A stretch of DNA of 64,000 nt from Mantamonas sphyraenae (GCA_026936335.1 JAPMXV010000051.1:514112-578111); one strand, 5' to 3'. Positions 52,767-63,486 are shown, counted from the stretch's first letter. Notes: generated from the letters alone by a model not told the origin. Translations and numbers: made by a program.

Positions 52767-53567
52767 TCACTTGGCACGGAGAGCCTTGAGGGCTTCTTCG
52801 GGGAGGAGCTGTTTGGCGGTGGCAAGGACGGTGCCGTTGTCGCGGATGAGGTCGCCAATGCGGTCGAGGTTGACTGGATTCTCGAGAGCCTCCCAGTCGA
52901 CGCTCTCGTTGCCCTCGAGAGCCTTGGGGTCCATGGCCTCGCGCAGCTTCTTGAGGTGGCCCGGGAGGGTGAGGAGCTGGGTCTCCATGATGGCAATGAT
53001 GGAGGGGATTTCATCGGGGATGGGCATGTCCTTGGGGTGAGTGACCTCGTCCTGGAGGAGGTCGAGCTGGTCGTAGATGAGCTGGACAATCTTGTTGAGG
53101 TTTGTGCAGATGAGGCGCAGGCTGTCGGCACCGAGGGCTTCATGGATGGAGTCCTGCTCGAGCATGACGGTTTGCAGCTCGGTGATGTGTTTGGGCAGGC
53201 CGTTGAGGACGATGCGAACGTACTGGCCGGCTTCTGTGACGGAGAGGCGAGAGCGCTTTTCCTCGTTCTTAACAGAGAGAAGGCGTGCTGAGGGCGGATT
53301 GAAGGGGAGGGGGGGAGTGGGGGTGGGGGAGGTGGGGTTGGGGGGAGGAGCGGAGGAGGGCAAGGAAATGGGAGGATGGGTGGGGAACGGGTGAGCGAGA
53401 GGGCAAGGGCCAGACGGGGACCAGAGGGCTCCAGCTTCTTCTTGAAAAGAAAAGGGGGGCCGGGGCCAGGCAGGGAAGGGATGACCGGTTCGGGGGGGGG
53501 AGGGAGGGAGGGGAGGGGAGGGTCGAAGAAGGCAGGAAGGTTGTGAAAAGGGCGGATACGTACACAT
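52767..53567 (-). CDS. Unrecognised small helical protein
   Basis: Exon 1 contributes only four coding bases (53564-53567, the ATG plus one T). Exon 2 (53287 down to 52767) completes 174 aa. The only ATG in the first exon sits directly before a GTACGT donor, and the phase agrees with the acceptor CCTCAG. The protein is acidic and mostly helical (VTEAGQYVRIVLNGLPKHIT, LRLICTNLNKIVQLIYDQLD, IPSIIAIMETQLLTLPGHLK). I do not recognise it. The intron is 276 nt and unusually G-rich on the plus strand (runs of 5-9 G near 53310-53345 and 53491-53520). It is divergent from transaldolase with 61 bp between start codons. Confidence 0.65.
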   Translation of the reverse strand: MCTYPPFSQPSCLLRPSPPLPPSPPRTGHPFPAWPRPPFSFQEEAGALWSPSGPCPLAHPFPTHPPISLPSSAPPPNPTSPTPTPPLPFNPPSARLLSVKNEEKRSRLSVTEAGQYVRIVLNGLPKHITELQTVMLEQDSIHEALGADSLRLICTNLNKIVQLIYDQLDLLQDEVTHPKDMPIPDEIPSIIAIMETQLLTLPGHLKKLREAMDPKALEGNESVDWEALENPVNLDRIGDLIRDNGTVLATAKQLLPEEALKALRAK

Positions 53568-53628
53568 GGGAATGGCAAATGGATTGTGTGGCGCAAGCTC
53601 GGGCACTCCAGAAGACAACACTCACTCT

Positions 53629-54936
53629 ATGTCCACCACTTCGCAGCTCGCTCAGTTGAAGAACGTCACCACTGTCGTACGTAGAAGAGAGGGAGGTGGA
53701 GGAAGAGCGGGAGTGCAGGCGGTGGGTGGCTGACACATATGGGACACAGGTCGCGGACACAGGCGAAATCACAGCGATTGCTCAGTTCTCGCCGCAGGAC
53801 GCAACGACGAACCCGTCGCTCATTCTGAAGGCAGCCAAGCTGGAGGAGTACCAGTATCTGATCGACGAGGCGATCGAGTACGCCAAGGGCAAGACGCAGG
53901 ACGTGGAGGAGCAGGTGGCGGTGGCGGCGGACAAGCTGGTGGGTTTTGAAGAGGGAAAGGGAGTTTGGGGCGGGTAGTGGGAGGGGAGGGAGGAGGGAAC
54001 AAGGACCTGGGAGGAAGGAGGAGGGTTGCAGGCCCGAGGTGGGAGGTGTGTGAGAGGCGGTGTGTTGCAAGGGTCATGGTGGTCCGCAAAGTGTGGACCA
54101 GGGGACGGAATCGGAAAAGTCGGGAGACGCAGGAGGGTCGCTAACACACGACGTACGGGGGCGTGCGGGCATACGACGGGATGGTTGGGCGGGCGAATGG
54201 GAGACAGTTTGTGGCATTCGGCACGCAGATCCTGTCGATCATCCCGGGCCGTGTGTCGACGGAGATTGACGCACGGCTGTCGTTCGACACCGAGGCGACT
54301 GTGGCACGTGCACGACAGATCATCGAGCTGTACAAGGAGGCCGGCATCGAGGCGGACCGTGTGCTGATCAAGATTGCGTCGACGTGGGAGGGAATCCAGG
54401 CAGCGGCAGCGCTGGAGAAGGAGGGGATCCACTGCAACCTGACGCTGCTGTTTTCGTTCTGCCAGGCAGTGGCATGTGCAGACGCAGGAGTGACGCTGAT
54501 CTCACCGTTTGTGGGCCGTATCCTGGATTGGTACAAGGCGAGCACGGGCAAGGAGTACACGGCGGAGGAGGACCCCGGCGTGGCGAGCGTGACACGCATC
54601 TACAACTACTACAAGAACCACGGGTACGAGACAATTGTGATGGGAGCGTCGTTTCGCTCGAAGGAGCAGGTGCTTGCGCTTGCCGGATGCGACTTTTTGA
54701 CGATTGCTCCGTCGCTGCTGGAGCAACTGGCCGGCAGCGAGGAGGAGGTGCCGCAGCGTCTGAGCGTGGAGAACGCCAAAGAAAGCGCAGAGGACAAGGT
54801 GTCGTTTGACGAGAGCTCGTTCCGCTGGAACCTGAACGAGGACGCAATGGCCACGGAGAAGCTGGCGGAGGGCATCCGCAAGTTTGCGGCGGACATGGTG
54901 ACGCTGGAGGAGATGTTGCGCAGCAAGCTGGAGTGA
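53629..54936 (+). CDS. TALDO1: Transaldolase
   Basis: Exons 53629-53676, 53750-53938 and 54208-54936 join in frame, giving 321 aa. The family sequence runs [70 protein letters not shown], then [15 protein letters not shown] with the Schiff-base lysine, and [19 protein letters not shown]. Transaldolase moves a three-carbon unit between sugar phosphates in the non-oxidative pentose phosphate pathway. Length and all motifs are normal. The acceptor of intron 2 was placed to match the family sequence DKLFV-FG; this intron is longer (269 nt) than most here. Confidence 0.95.
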
Positions 54937-55050
54937 AGGAATGAAGGGTGAGGGAAGATGGTCAATGGTGGTCATTGAGGTGTGTGCCGCTGCGGTGCGT
55001 CGGAGGCGGCACACAAACCCAAACCCCCCAAAAAACAACAAAACTCCGCA

Positions 55051-56689
55051 ATGAGCAGAGGAAGCACTTTTGTTCTGCTTATGCTGGTGGCATCTGCACT
55101 GGTTGCATGCGCGGCTGCGTCGTCTGACGACGAGCAGCTGCTGGACCTGCTGATGCCGCAGCAGGAGGTGGATGTGGAGTCGAGCGAGTCGAGCGAGTCG
55201 AGCAGCAGCGACGAGGAGCTGGAGGACTCTGCAAGCGATGAGGCCAAGAGCAAGGTTGCCCTCGCTCTCGAAGCAGCTGTTGCGCAGGCAGCCATGCAGG
55301 GTGAAAAGGTTCTGTAAGTTGATGGCGCGTGTTTGGGGCTGGAGAGGGTTGCGGTATTCCGGACTCGCCAAAAAAAGGGGGGTGTTTTCCCGTCGTCGAG
55401 CCAGGCTCGTGCGCTGCAGGGAGAGGAAAAGGCAGTGTGGAAATGCGCTTGTTTGCATGGCAGGATGGAGTGCTAAATGCCAGGATAGTTGGATGTGCAG
55501 TGACGTGCGTGTTGGGTGTGGGGTGTTGTGGGACCCGGGAGGGCTTTTTTTTGTTTGATTTTCGTGTTTCGCTGACGTTGAGAAACTTTTCGTACTGTAG
55601 CGAGGCGATTGAGAAGAAGGGCGGCAAGAAGGGCCTGGGCGCTCTGTTTGCCGGTCAGATTGCCAAGCCTGCTGTCATGCCGATTTCGATGATTGGACGT
55701 GGTCGCTGGGGCCGCAAGGGACGCAAGGGCCGCAAGGGTCGCCGTGGTCGCTTCGGTCGCCGTGGTCGCTTCGGTCGCCGTGGTCGTTGGGGCCGCAAGG
55801 GACGCAAGGGACGCAAGGGCCGCAAGGGTCGCGTGGTCGCTTCGGTCGCCGTGGTCGCTTCGGTCGCCGTGGTCGTTGGGGCCGCAAGGGACGCAAGGGA
55901 CGCAAGGGCCGCAAGGGTCGCCGTGGTCGCTTCGGTCGCCGTGGTCGCTTCGGTCGCCGTGGTCGTTGGGGCCGCAAGGGCCGCAAGGGTCGCAAGGGTC
56001 GCAAGGGTCGCTGGGCTCGCCGTGGTCGCTGGGGCCGCAAGGGACGCAAGGGCCGCAAGGGTCGCAAGGGTCGCAAGGGTCGCTGGGCTCGCCGTGGTCG
56101 CTGGGGCCGCAAGGGTCGCAAGGGACGCAAGGGCCGCAAGGGTCGCCGCTGCGGATTCCGTCGTCATGGTCGCCGTGGCCGCTGGGGCCGCAAGGGTCGC
56201 AAGGGTCGCAAGGGTCGCAAGGGCCGCCGCTTCGGTCGCCGCTTCGGTCGCCGTGGCCGCTGGGGCCGCAAGGGCCGCAAGGGTCGCAAGGGTCGCAAGG
56301 GCCGCCGCTTCGCCCGCTGGGCAAAGATGGCCCGCGGCAAGTTTGGCAAGATGCGCCGTCGCTTCGGCCGCCGTTTCAAGGGCGGCGTCATGAAGATTGT
56401 CTTGCGTCTGGCCAAGGCTAAGCGTCTGCCGTGCACAATCATCCGCAAGGTCGCCGCCAAGGCCTGCAAGAAGCTGAGCAAGAAGGCCAAGACGGTCGCC
56501 AAGGCAATTGACGCCTCCACTGGCTCTTCCCTCAAGCAAGGCGTCAAGTCCGCTATCTCTGCCTTGGGCGCCACCGTGCAGACCATGAAGTGCAACGACC
56601 TCAAGTCTACCCTGTCCGGCATCGCCACCCAGATCAAGCAGATGCGCGCCGCAAGGAAGCTCGCAAAGGTTGCCGCCAACCTTTTCTGA
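55051..56689 (+). CDS. Secreted acidic-basic repeat protein 2 (frame interrupted)
   Basis: Exon 1 (55051-55313) encodes a signal peptide ([19 protein letters not shown]) and a Ser/Asp/Glu-rich segment ([20 protein letters not shown]). Exon 2 starts at 55601 in phase ([20 protein letters not shown]) and enters basic repeats of GRKGRKGR and [11 protein letters not shown] type. At about 55830-55833 one C is missing relative to sister repeats, so this frame turns Ala/Val-rich and ends at 56393. Another frame continues the basic repeats to 56689, ending in a well-formed cationic helical domain ([20 protein letters not shown], then KVAANLF). Either an assembly error or a real lesion is possible. 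The layout matches secretory gene 1 at 48.8 kb. Function is unknown; granule or matrix polycation is inferred. Confidence 0.7.
55690..56320 (+). repeat. Arg/Gly/Lys coding tandem repeats
   Basis: Short units based on GGCCGCAAGGGTCGCAAG and CGTGGTCGCTTCGGTCGC alternate in higher-order blocks of roughly 75-130 bp. The composition keeps long frames open on both strands, so the frames seen on the minus strand here are not evidence of genes. Confidence 0.8.
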
Positions 56690-56735
56690 GCATCATCACT
56701 TGGCTGAGCACCATGTTTGTCTGACACACACGTCA

Positions 56736-59700
56736 ATGTATGCATTGGAGTTCGCTGAACAGGATCACTTTGCTTCGCACCGTTGCCCACACAAAATGCA
56801 GCCACCAAACCCAAGAGTGAGGCGCCACATTGTCGCTCGCACCAAGCGGTATATGCGCTGGGGGCTGCACTTGGACTTGTGGGTGCACAAGGCCTTCTTC
56901 CGCCATGGCATGCGTGTGAGCAGGCATCCGTGGCGATGGATCGCCGGCACCCTGCTTCTCCTTTGCATGCCCCTGCTGATGCTACCGGAATTCACAACGT
57001 ACCCCGGGGTTGCGCCGCTCTTGTTTGACGCCAATATGGGGTCGTTCGACGCCTTGCGCAACTTTGGAGCGCAGGGAAACCTCGACGTCGTGCTCGCCAC
57101 AGAGGCAACCCTCGCCTCCTCTACAGCTCCCCTCGTCGGGAATGTGCTCACCGAAGCAGCACTAGACGCATTGTGGCATGCCACCGCGATTGTACAGGAC
57201 CAGAGGCATCTCTATGAGGGCCAGTCGCTCGGTTTGCAGCAGGTCTGCCAAAGCGACGTCTCAACCCTTCGCACACACAAGGCTGACCCGATCTCAAGGG
57301 CCAGTGACGTCACAGAGTGCAACCGGATGTCGGTTTTGGATGTGTGGCCGTCGCGCGAGGCGTATGCGAAGGATGCCGCCAAAGTGGACACTGTTGCTGC
57401 CGCAGTTGTCCAATCTGGGTCCGGCAGGCGGCTGCGTTTGGCCTCCGGCAAGGTGCTCCCGCTCGAGCTTCTCGGGACGGGGTGGGGCTTCAACGACACA
57501 GGGAAGCTGACAGAGGTGCGCATGTTTCGCATGCGCTGGGAACTGGCTGGCGTAGGTTTTGCGAAGAATGTGGCATTTTGGCCCGAAGAAGAAACCCAAA
57601 CGCTGACGCTGACGCACATCCGCAGGTCCCAGAGACGCCCGAACTCAACACACGCACTTTGGCTGTGAGGTCCTTGATGCAGAAGATCAACCTGGCGATG
57701 CAGGAGCTGTCCGAGAAGACGGCGAGCGTGGCATTGTTGATCACCTCTACGGTGAGTGCCCGAGCGTGCCGGAGCAATCACGAAAACTCCAGGTGAGCAA
57801 CAGACTGCATTGGCTGACACTGGAATCATCACACACCACACACACGCAGCCGAGGCCATTGGCGACCGATTCACTTTTCACCGACTTTTTCATCTTTGTC
57901 GGCCTCGTGTTTGCGTACACAATCACAGTCGGCGTCTCCATCAGCAAGAGAGGTGGAAACGCTGGCGTGTTGTTCCTGGGCTCTTTCAACGCGCTGCTAT
58001 CGGCCATTGCAACGGCGGGGCTGTTTGGCATGGTCGGCATCTCCGGCGCGCCCACAACTCTTTACGGGGCAGGAGTGGTCCTTGCCATCGGTGTAGACGA
58101 TGTCTTTCTGCTAGTGAGCACCGTGTCGCGTGTGCGCGATGACAACCCACGCCGCAGGCTTGCCCGGGGAGTCGCCGAGTCGGCGACGTCCATCTTGATG
58201 ACCACAGTGACCGATCTCGTCGTTTTTGGATTCCCAATCCTTGCAGGTGGCTCTCCCAGCGTCAAGAATCTGTGTCTGTTTATCACAATCGGGCTGTCAG
58301 TGGACTTTGTGGCGCAGTTGGGTCTCGTGGTGGGTGCTCTCGCGATCGACGTGCAGCGTCAGAGTTCAAACCAGCGCAGCAGCAGACGGTGCCTCGGACT
58401 TGTTTCAAAGGCATCTGACAAAGCGGCTGTGACCAATGACGAGGATCTGCAGAGCAGCGTCCAGCGGAATGACACGGGCGTTGACAACAGCTCGCCACGC
58501 ACGAACGACGTTTCTACGGTCACAGAGGACACGACGTCGAGGTACATTGTCGTTGCAAAGGAGAAGGACGCGTTTAGTGTCGCAGACAGTGACATAGAAG
58601 CCATAGAGGTCGATGATCGCCTCTTGTGGCGCGACGACTCGAGTGCGTTGGCGCGCATGCTTTCAAGCAAGTGGGCGCTTTGGACTTTTCACCCCTCATT
58701 CAAAGCAATGGCACTGTTGCTTTTCCTCTCTGTGCTGGGTCTGGCTGTGTATTGTGTGGTCGCGGGACCTCTGCAAGTGGCGCTTTTGCAGGACATTGGA
58801 AACGACGACGCCGTGGAGTACATTCGAGCACGGAAAATCATGTACGCGAGCATGGAAGTAGCTGACGAGCAGTACATGCTTGTTGAACGGGGCACCGCGT
58901 ACTGGAAGAGCGATGTTCAGAAACGACTGGCTCGAGTCTGTGACCAGATTGCAGGGTTGAATTCCTCGCTCGCGCACCCGCTTTGGGCGCATGGACGATC
59001 CTGTTGGTGGCAGAACTTCACCACGTGGAGCAACGGCACCATTGAAACCTCCTCCGAGGCATTTGTCGCCCAGCTCAAGAGGTTTCTGGCCGAAGACGCC
59101 CAAGCCGCATTCAGGCAGCACATCCTTTTCTCAGAGGGCGGACAACACGTGCACATGACTCGGTTCACTTGGTTTGCACCGGCGTACAGGGACCTGGAAG
59201 ACAGCCTCACTCAGGCCGCGCAGATGTTGGCCTCACTGCCACAGGAACCAGAGGCACGCTTTGCCGGGGTCCGCATCCACATGGCGCTCTCGGCAAAGCT
59301 GACGGAAGCCGCCCTTGTGGAAACAGGGGTTGTGACATCAGTGATCGTTGCCGTGGTCGCTGGGTTGTTCCTTGTGAACCCATTCACGGGTGTGATTGTG
59401 TCCGTGGCGATGGGAATGACTGCCCTCTCTGTGTTTGGTCTGCTGCGGCTGCTTCCAATGTGGAACGTTGACAGCACGATGCTGTTCATGGCCATCCTGA
59501 CAATGGGCTTTGGAGTCGACTTTACGTCGCACATCATCCATGCTTTCAACACAACGGGTGGAGGCTTGGTCATTCGCACTCAAACTGCGTTTGCCGTCGT
59601 TGGGAGCTCGATCGTGCACGGTTGCTTCTCAGCCGTCGTGGCCATGATCTGTACGGCGATGCTGTCCACGTCCGAATCGGTGGCTGCCACCTTTGCGGTG

Positions 59701-59889
59701 TTTTGCGCCTCGCTTGTCATCTCGTTGGTGCTAGCCATCACAGTGACGCCTGTCATTCTGCACTATGTGCAACCCCCACCGGCACTGCGTGACATGGAGA
59801 TGCATCTATACCGAAAGGCGCAGCTGCAGTCCCTCGAGTGGAGGCTTCACAGAGAAATGGTGGCTGAAAAGGAGCGGGTGTTGGCGTGA
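56736..59889 (+). CDS. Patched/NPC1-like RND family membrane transporter
   Basis: Exons 56736-57551, 57626-57751 and 57850-59889 join in phase, giving 993 aa (973 if ATG 56796 is used). A basic cytosolic N-terminus precedes TM1 (WIAGTLLLLCMPLLMLP), a large lumenal loop, then a sterol-sensing-type block. TM4 has GVVLAIGVDDVFLLVSTVS and TM10 has AILTMGFGVDFTSHIIHAF, the GxxxD(D) motifs that carry protons or ions in RND permeases. Between the halves is a charged cytosolic loop (residues ~410-520) and a second lumenal loop. The twelve-helix layout matches Patched, Dispatched or PTCHD proteins, which move sterols or lipids. The lumenal loops are shorter than in NPC1. It ends 24 bp from the convergent subtelomeric gene. 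Confidence 0.85.
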
Positions 59890-59913
59890 GACCGAGGTGA
59901 ATGAAAGGGTGGT

Positions 59914-61083
59914 TCATTCGAGGCGTTGGCGTTTGGAGGAGGAGGAGGAGGACGAAGGGTCTTTGCGCTTGGGGAGGGTGAAGGAGGGGATGGGGTAGGC
60001 GTTGACGAGTGTATAGGTGGTGGGACGGGTGGCGGTGTGGGGTGTGATGCGGTCGATGAGGGTGTGGAGGAGGGTGTGCAGTGTGGCGTCGCTGGGTTTG
60101 GGTTTGTCGAGCCAGGCGATCTTCAGGGAGAGGGAGGTGACGCCGCGGTTGAGGGTGTGCTTGATGGCAGGTCGAACCTGCTTGTAGGTGAGGTGTGGCC
60201 TGAGGAGGCGGACAAAGAAGGCCAGGTCGACGGGCGGCACCCCAACTTTGCCCAGCGCCAGGATGATGTGTCGCAGCAGAGACAGCACGCTGCCGTTGTT
60301 GATCAGCTCACGCAGTGCATGGTGCTCGTGTGCGTGCTGATGGCGAGGGTGCTTGGCTGCGCGTGCCTTCATGTGTGCCAGCAGCGTCTGGAACTCCCGC
60401 GCCGTGCAGCTGCCACGCTCGTCGGTCGCGTCACCCCGGGTCTTTCTCCAGCCGCTGCGCACAGACTCCGGATGCCACTTGTCCACCTTGGTGGTGATGA
60501 GGTGGTGGTCGTAGTCGCATTGTGACCAGTGTGGGTCACTGTCGCTGTCAGCAGGGCGTCGTGCTTTCTTCAGCCACAGCTGGGTCTGCTTGTGCTGCTT
60601 CCAGGTGGTGGGATGAGGCCTGTTGCCAAGGGTGTCCATCTCTGTCATGATCAGGTGGAGTAGGGCGTAGTTGGGGTCACCGTGGTCGTGTGGTTCCTCT
60701 AGCCAGCACACCTTCAACCCAGCCTTTGTCACACCCATAGCCAGACCAGCGTTGGGAATGGCCAATCTGCATGCCTGTTGATCCATATCACGGCCAAGAA
60801 GGGCGAGGCAGAAGGCCATGTCGCCCTTGGAGAGGGGAATGTTGCCCAGAGCGAGCTGAATCTGTCGGACCAGCGCCAACAGGGTGCCATGGCAGACCAT
60901 AACACGCGCCTGCAGGGTCATGAGGTCAGGGATGTCGTCGATGGGATGCGCGTTGGCCAGAGCGTGCATGTGGTTCAGCAGTGACGTGTGCTCCTTCTTG
61001 TTGCTGTGGCTGCGCTCGCTCCTGCGCCAGTTTGTCCAGCCACTGCGCACAACGCCATCTGGCAGTCCATCTTCCACGGCCAT
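59914..61083 (-). CDS. Subtelomeric repeat-domain protein, unit B
   Basis: The frame from ATG 61083 gives 389 aa; the frame is open further upstream, so it could instead be spliced to exons of the neighbouring unit A gene. It contains two copies of a ~170-residue domain. Copy 1 runs SGWTNWRRSERSHSNKKEHT to LKVCWLEEP; copy 2 runs SVRSGWRKTRGDATDERGSC to LKIAWLDKP. Shared features are SGW, a Ser/Arg-rich turn, LVRQIQLALGNIPLSKGDMA or LLRHIILALGKVGVPPVDLA, and a final K-(V/I)-x-W-L. The C-terminus is a bipartite-like basic signal (PKRKDP, KRQRLE), suggesting a nuclear protein. I know no family. It is closely related to unit A at 61.1-62.3 kb. Confidence 0.7.
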   Translation of the reverse strand: MAVEDGLPDGVVRSGWTNWRRSERSHSNKKEHTSLLNHMHALANAHPIDDIPDLMTLQARVMVCHGTLLALVRQIQLALGNIPLSKGDMAFCLALLGRDMDQQACRLAIPNAGLAMGVTKAGLKVCWLEEPHDHGDPNYALLHLIMTEMDTLGNRPHPTTWKQHKQTQLWLKKARRPADSDSDPHWSQCDYDHHLITTKVDKWHPESVRSGWRKTRGDATDERGSCTAREFQTLLAHMKARAAKHPRHQHAHEHHALRELINNGSVLSLLRHIILALGKVGVPPVDLAFFVRLLRPHLTYKQVRPAIKHTLNRGVTSLSLKIAWLDKPKPSDATLHTLLHTLIDRITPHTATRPTTYTLVNAYPIPSFTLPKRKDPSSSSSSSKRQRLE

Positions 61084-62200
61084 CTTCTCCTCCCCTGTGG
61101 GCTCAGGAAGAATAAGCTCGGGGGGTATCGAGGGTGATGACTGCGTCGACGGTGGTGGGTCGAGTGTTGATGTGGGGTGTGATGCGGTCGATGAGGGTGT
61201 GGAGGAGGGTGTGCAGTGTGGCGTCGCTAGGTTGGGGGTTGTCGAGCCAGGCGATCTTGAGGGAGAGGGAGGTGACGCCGCGGGTGAGGGTGAGGCTGAT
61301 GGCAGATTGCACCTGCTTGTAGGTGAGGCGTGGCCTAAGGAGGCGGACAAAGAAGGCCAGGTCGACAGGCGGCACGCCAACGTTGCCCAGCGCCAGGATG
61401 ATGTGCCGCACCAGGGAGTTCAGGCTGCCGTTGTTGATCAGCTCACGCAGTGCCTGGTGCTCGTGTGAGTGCTGATGGCGAGGGTGCTTGGCTGCGCGTG
61501 CCTTCATGTGTGCCAGCAGCGTCTGGAACTCCCGCGCCGTGCAGCTACCACGCTCGTCGTTGTACGTGTTGGTGCTCCAGCCACTGCGCACAGACTCCGG
61601 ATGCCACTTGTCCACCTTGGTGGTGGTGAGGTGGTGGTCGTAGTCGCATTGTGTCCAGTGTGGGTCGCTGTCGTTGTCAGCAGGGCGTCGTGCTTTCTGC
61701 AGCCTCAGCTGGGTCTGCTTGTGCTCCTTCCAGGTGGTGGGATGGGGCCTGTCGACGAGAGTGTCCATCTCTGTCATGAGCAGGTGGAGGAGGGCGTAGT
61801 TGGGGTCGCCATGGTCGTGTGGCTCCTCCAGCCAGCACACCTTCAACCCAGCCTTGGTCACACCCATGGCCAGACCAGCGTCATGGATGGCAAGTCTGCA
61901 TGCCAATCGATCCTCATTTCGGCCGAGAAGGGTGAGGCAGAGGGCCATGTCGCCCTGGGAGAGGGGAATGTTGCCCAGCGCGAGCTGAATCTGTCGGACA
62001 AGCGTCAGCAGGGTGCCATGGCAGACCACAACATGCGCCTGCGGGGTCATGAGGTCGGGGACGTTGTCTATGGGATACTCGTTGGCCAGGGTGTGCATGT
62101 GGTTCAGCAGAGCCGTGTGCTCCTTCTTGTTGCTGTGGCTGCGCTCGTCACTGCGCCAGTTCTGCGACCACCCTTTGCGCACAACGCCATCTGGCAACTT
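60020..62200. repeat. Tandem duplication with a ~1135-bp period
   Basis: Two direct copies of about 1.05 kb (approximately 60020-61070 and 61155-62200) align with an offset near 1135 bp; for instance GATGCGGTCGATGAGG occurs at 60046 and 61181. They encode the duplicated domain pair of the subtelomeric genes. Differences are scattered substitutions, many silent, so the copies are older than the ADA2 duplication. Confidence 0.85.
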
Positions 62201-63486
62201 CACGCCTGCTTTCTTCCGTGCACCGTTGTCTCCGTTCTTGGCCCACCTTGCCCGTGTGCTCGACGTTCCTGTCTCTGTGCCACTGCCAGCCGTGACCCTG
62301 AGCCTGCGCTGTCCGCTGCCTTTCATCTTTTGTGGACCGGTGCGTCGGCTGGTGTGGCACCTGCGTCGTCGCGTGTGGCCTCTTCTTGTGCGGCTCGGCT
62401 GCCATTCGTCCGTGTCCTCCTGCTCCATGTCGTCTGCGTCGTCGTCACTGTCGCCTTGCGGCACGTACTCCTCATCCATGGCATCACCAGTGTCTGCAAT
62501 GCTGAGTGAGCCCTGAATTTGCAACTCGTCATCCACGTGCTGCTGGGTTGAGTCCTTTGCCTCGCCGTCTTCTTCGTACGCCTCCATCCATGAGCTGCTC
62601 ATCCAATCTGAGTTGCTGGAGATTGACCGTGATTCACGGTGGCCAAAGTTGAGAAACATCAGGTCCTCCACGTCGCCGGTGTCATGTGTGTGGGTGTCCT
62701 GGTCTGCGTCGTCGTCGTCGTCGCTGTCTCCAGTCTGCCGTGTGGCCTGGTGGGAGGAGGTCGACGATGTGGTGGTCGATGTGGTCCGTGTGATGCCGAC
62801 AAACGCAGGGCTGACGCGATTGGGGACGCGGTTGTGGTTTGTGGCGGATTGAGCAGGCGGAGGGTGCCACGGAAGCTGAGCAAAGTGCATCTGGGCGGTT
62901 TGTCGCGGCTGAGGAGGCGGCGGAGGAGGGTAGGCGTAGTATGGGTGGCCCTGATGAGCACATGAGTGGTGCTGCTGCGGGTGGGTGTTGACAGGGACCC
63001 AGATGATGGGTGGTTGTGGGTGCTGGTACGGGTTTTGTACGCCAGAGACGGGCAGCATGTACGGAAACGGCTGGGCAGCCATGGGAGGGACCATGTACGC
63101 GTAGCTGTGGGGGAGACGGGCAGGGGCAGGGCGGGGTAGGAACGGTTAGCGGAAGGCAGAATGGACGCCGTCAGGGCAGAAGCGGGGTGAAGGGAGGCTG
63201 GAACGAGCAAAGAGGGGAAAACGGAGGAGATTGGCAGACGGGGAAACCGGCAACAGGAGGGCAGTGACAGAAGAGGGGGGATCGGAGAAGAGCGGAGAAG
63301 GCAGCAACAGTGGTGATGGGGAAGTAGAGAAGCAGGGGAGAAGTGGAAGGAAGCGATGGAGGCATGGAGGAGGCAAGGAAGCTGGAGAAGCGGGCAGTCA
63401 GAAAACGGAGTGGAAGGCAGAACGCACGCTGGGTAGGTGTTGGGTGTGTGTTGTTGCTTCGGAGTGCTTGGGTAGTCTTCGTCCAT
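61103..63486 (-). CDS. Subtelomeric repeat-domain protein, unit A
   Basis: Exon 1 (63428-63486, MDEDYPSTPKQQHTPNTYPA) joins in phase to exon 2 (61103-63104), giving 686 aa. The first ~330 residues are low-complexity: Pro/His/Gln-rich (PYYAYPPPPPPQPRQ), Asp-rich, then acidic and Arg-rich (RRGHTRRRRCHTSRR). The rest is two copies of the same ~170-aa domain found in unit B, with SGW-type starts (VVRKGWSQNWRSDERSHSNK, SVRSGWSTNTYNDERGSC) and LKVCWLEEP/LKIAWLDNP ends. An acidic-basic nuclear-type linker before the repeats suggests a chromatin or DNA-associated protein, but this is only inference. It is the last gene before the telomere. Confidence 0.75.

Noticed and set aside
55473-56539. Three long minus-strand frames across the basic repeats (283, 294 and 154 aa)
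   Set aside because: Produced by the codon periodicity of GGC/CGC/AAG repeats; collagen-like CGPCGPCD strings are an artefact of reading the complement.
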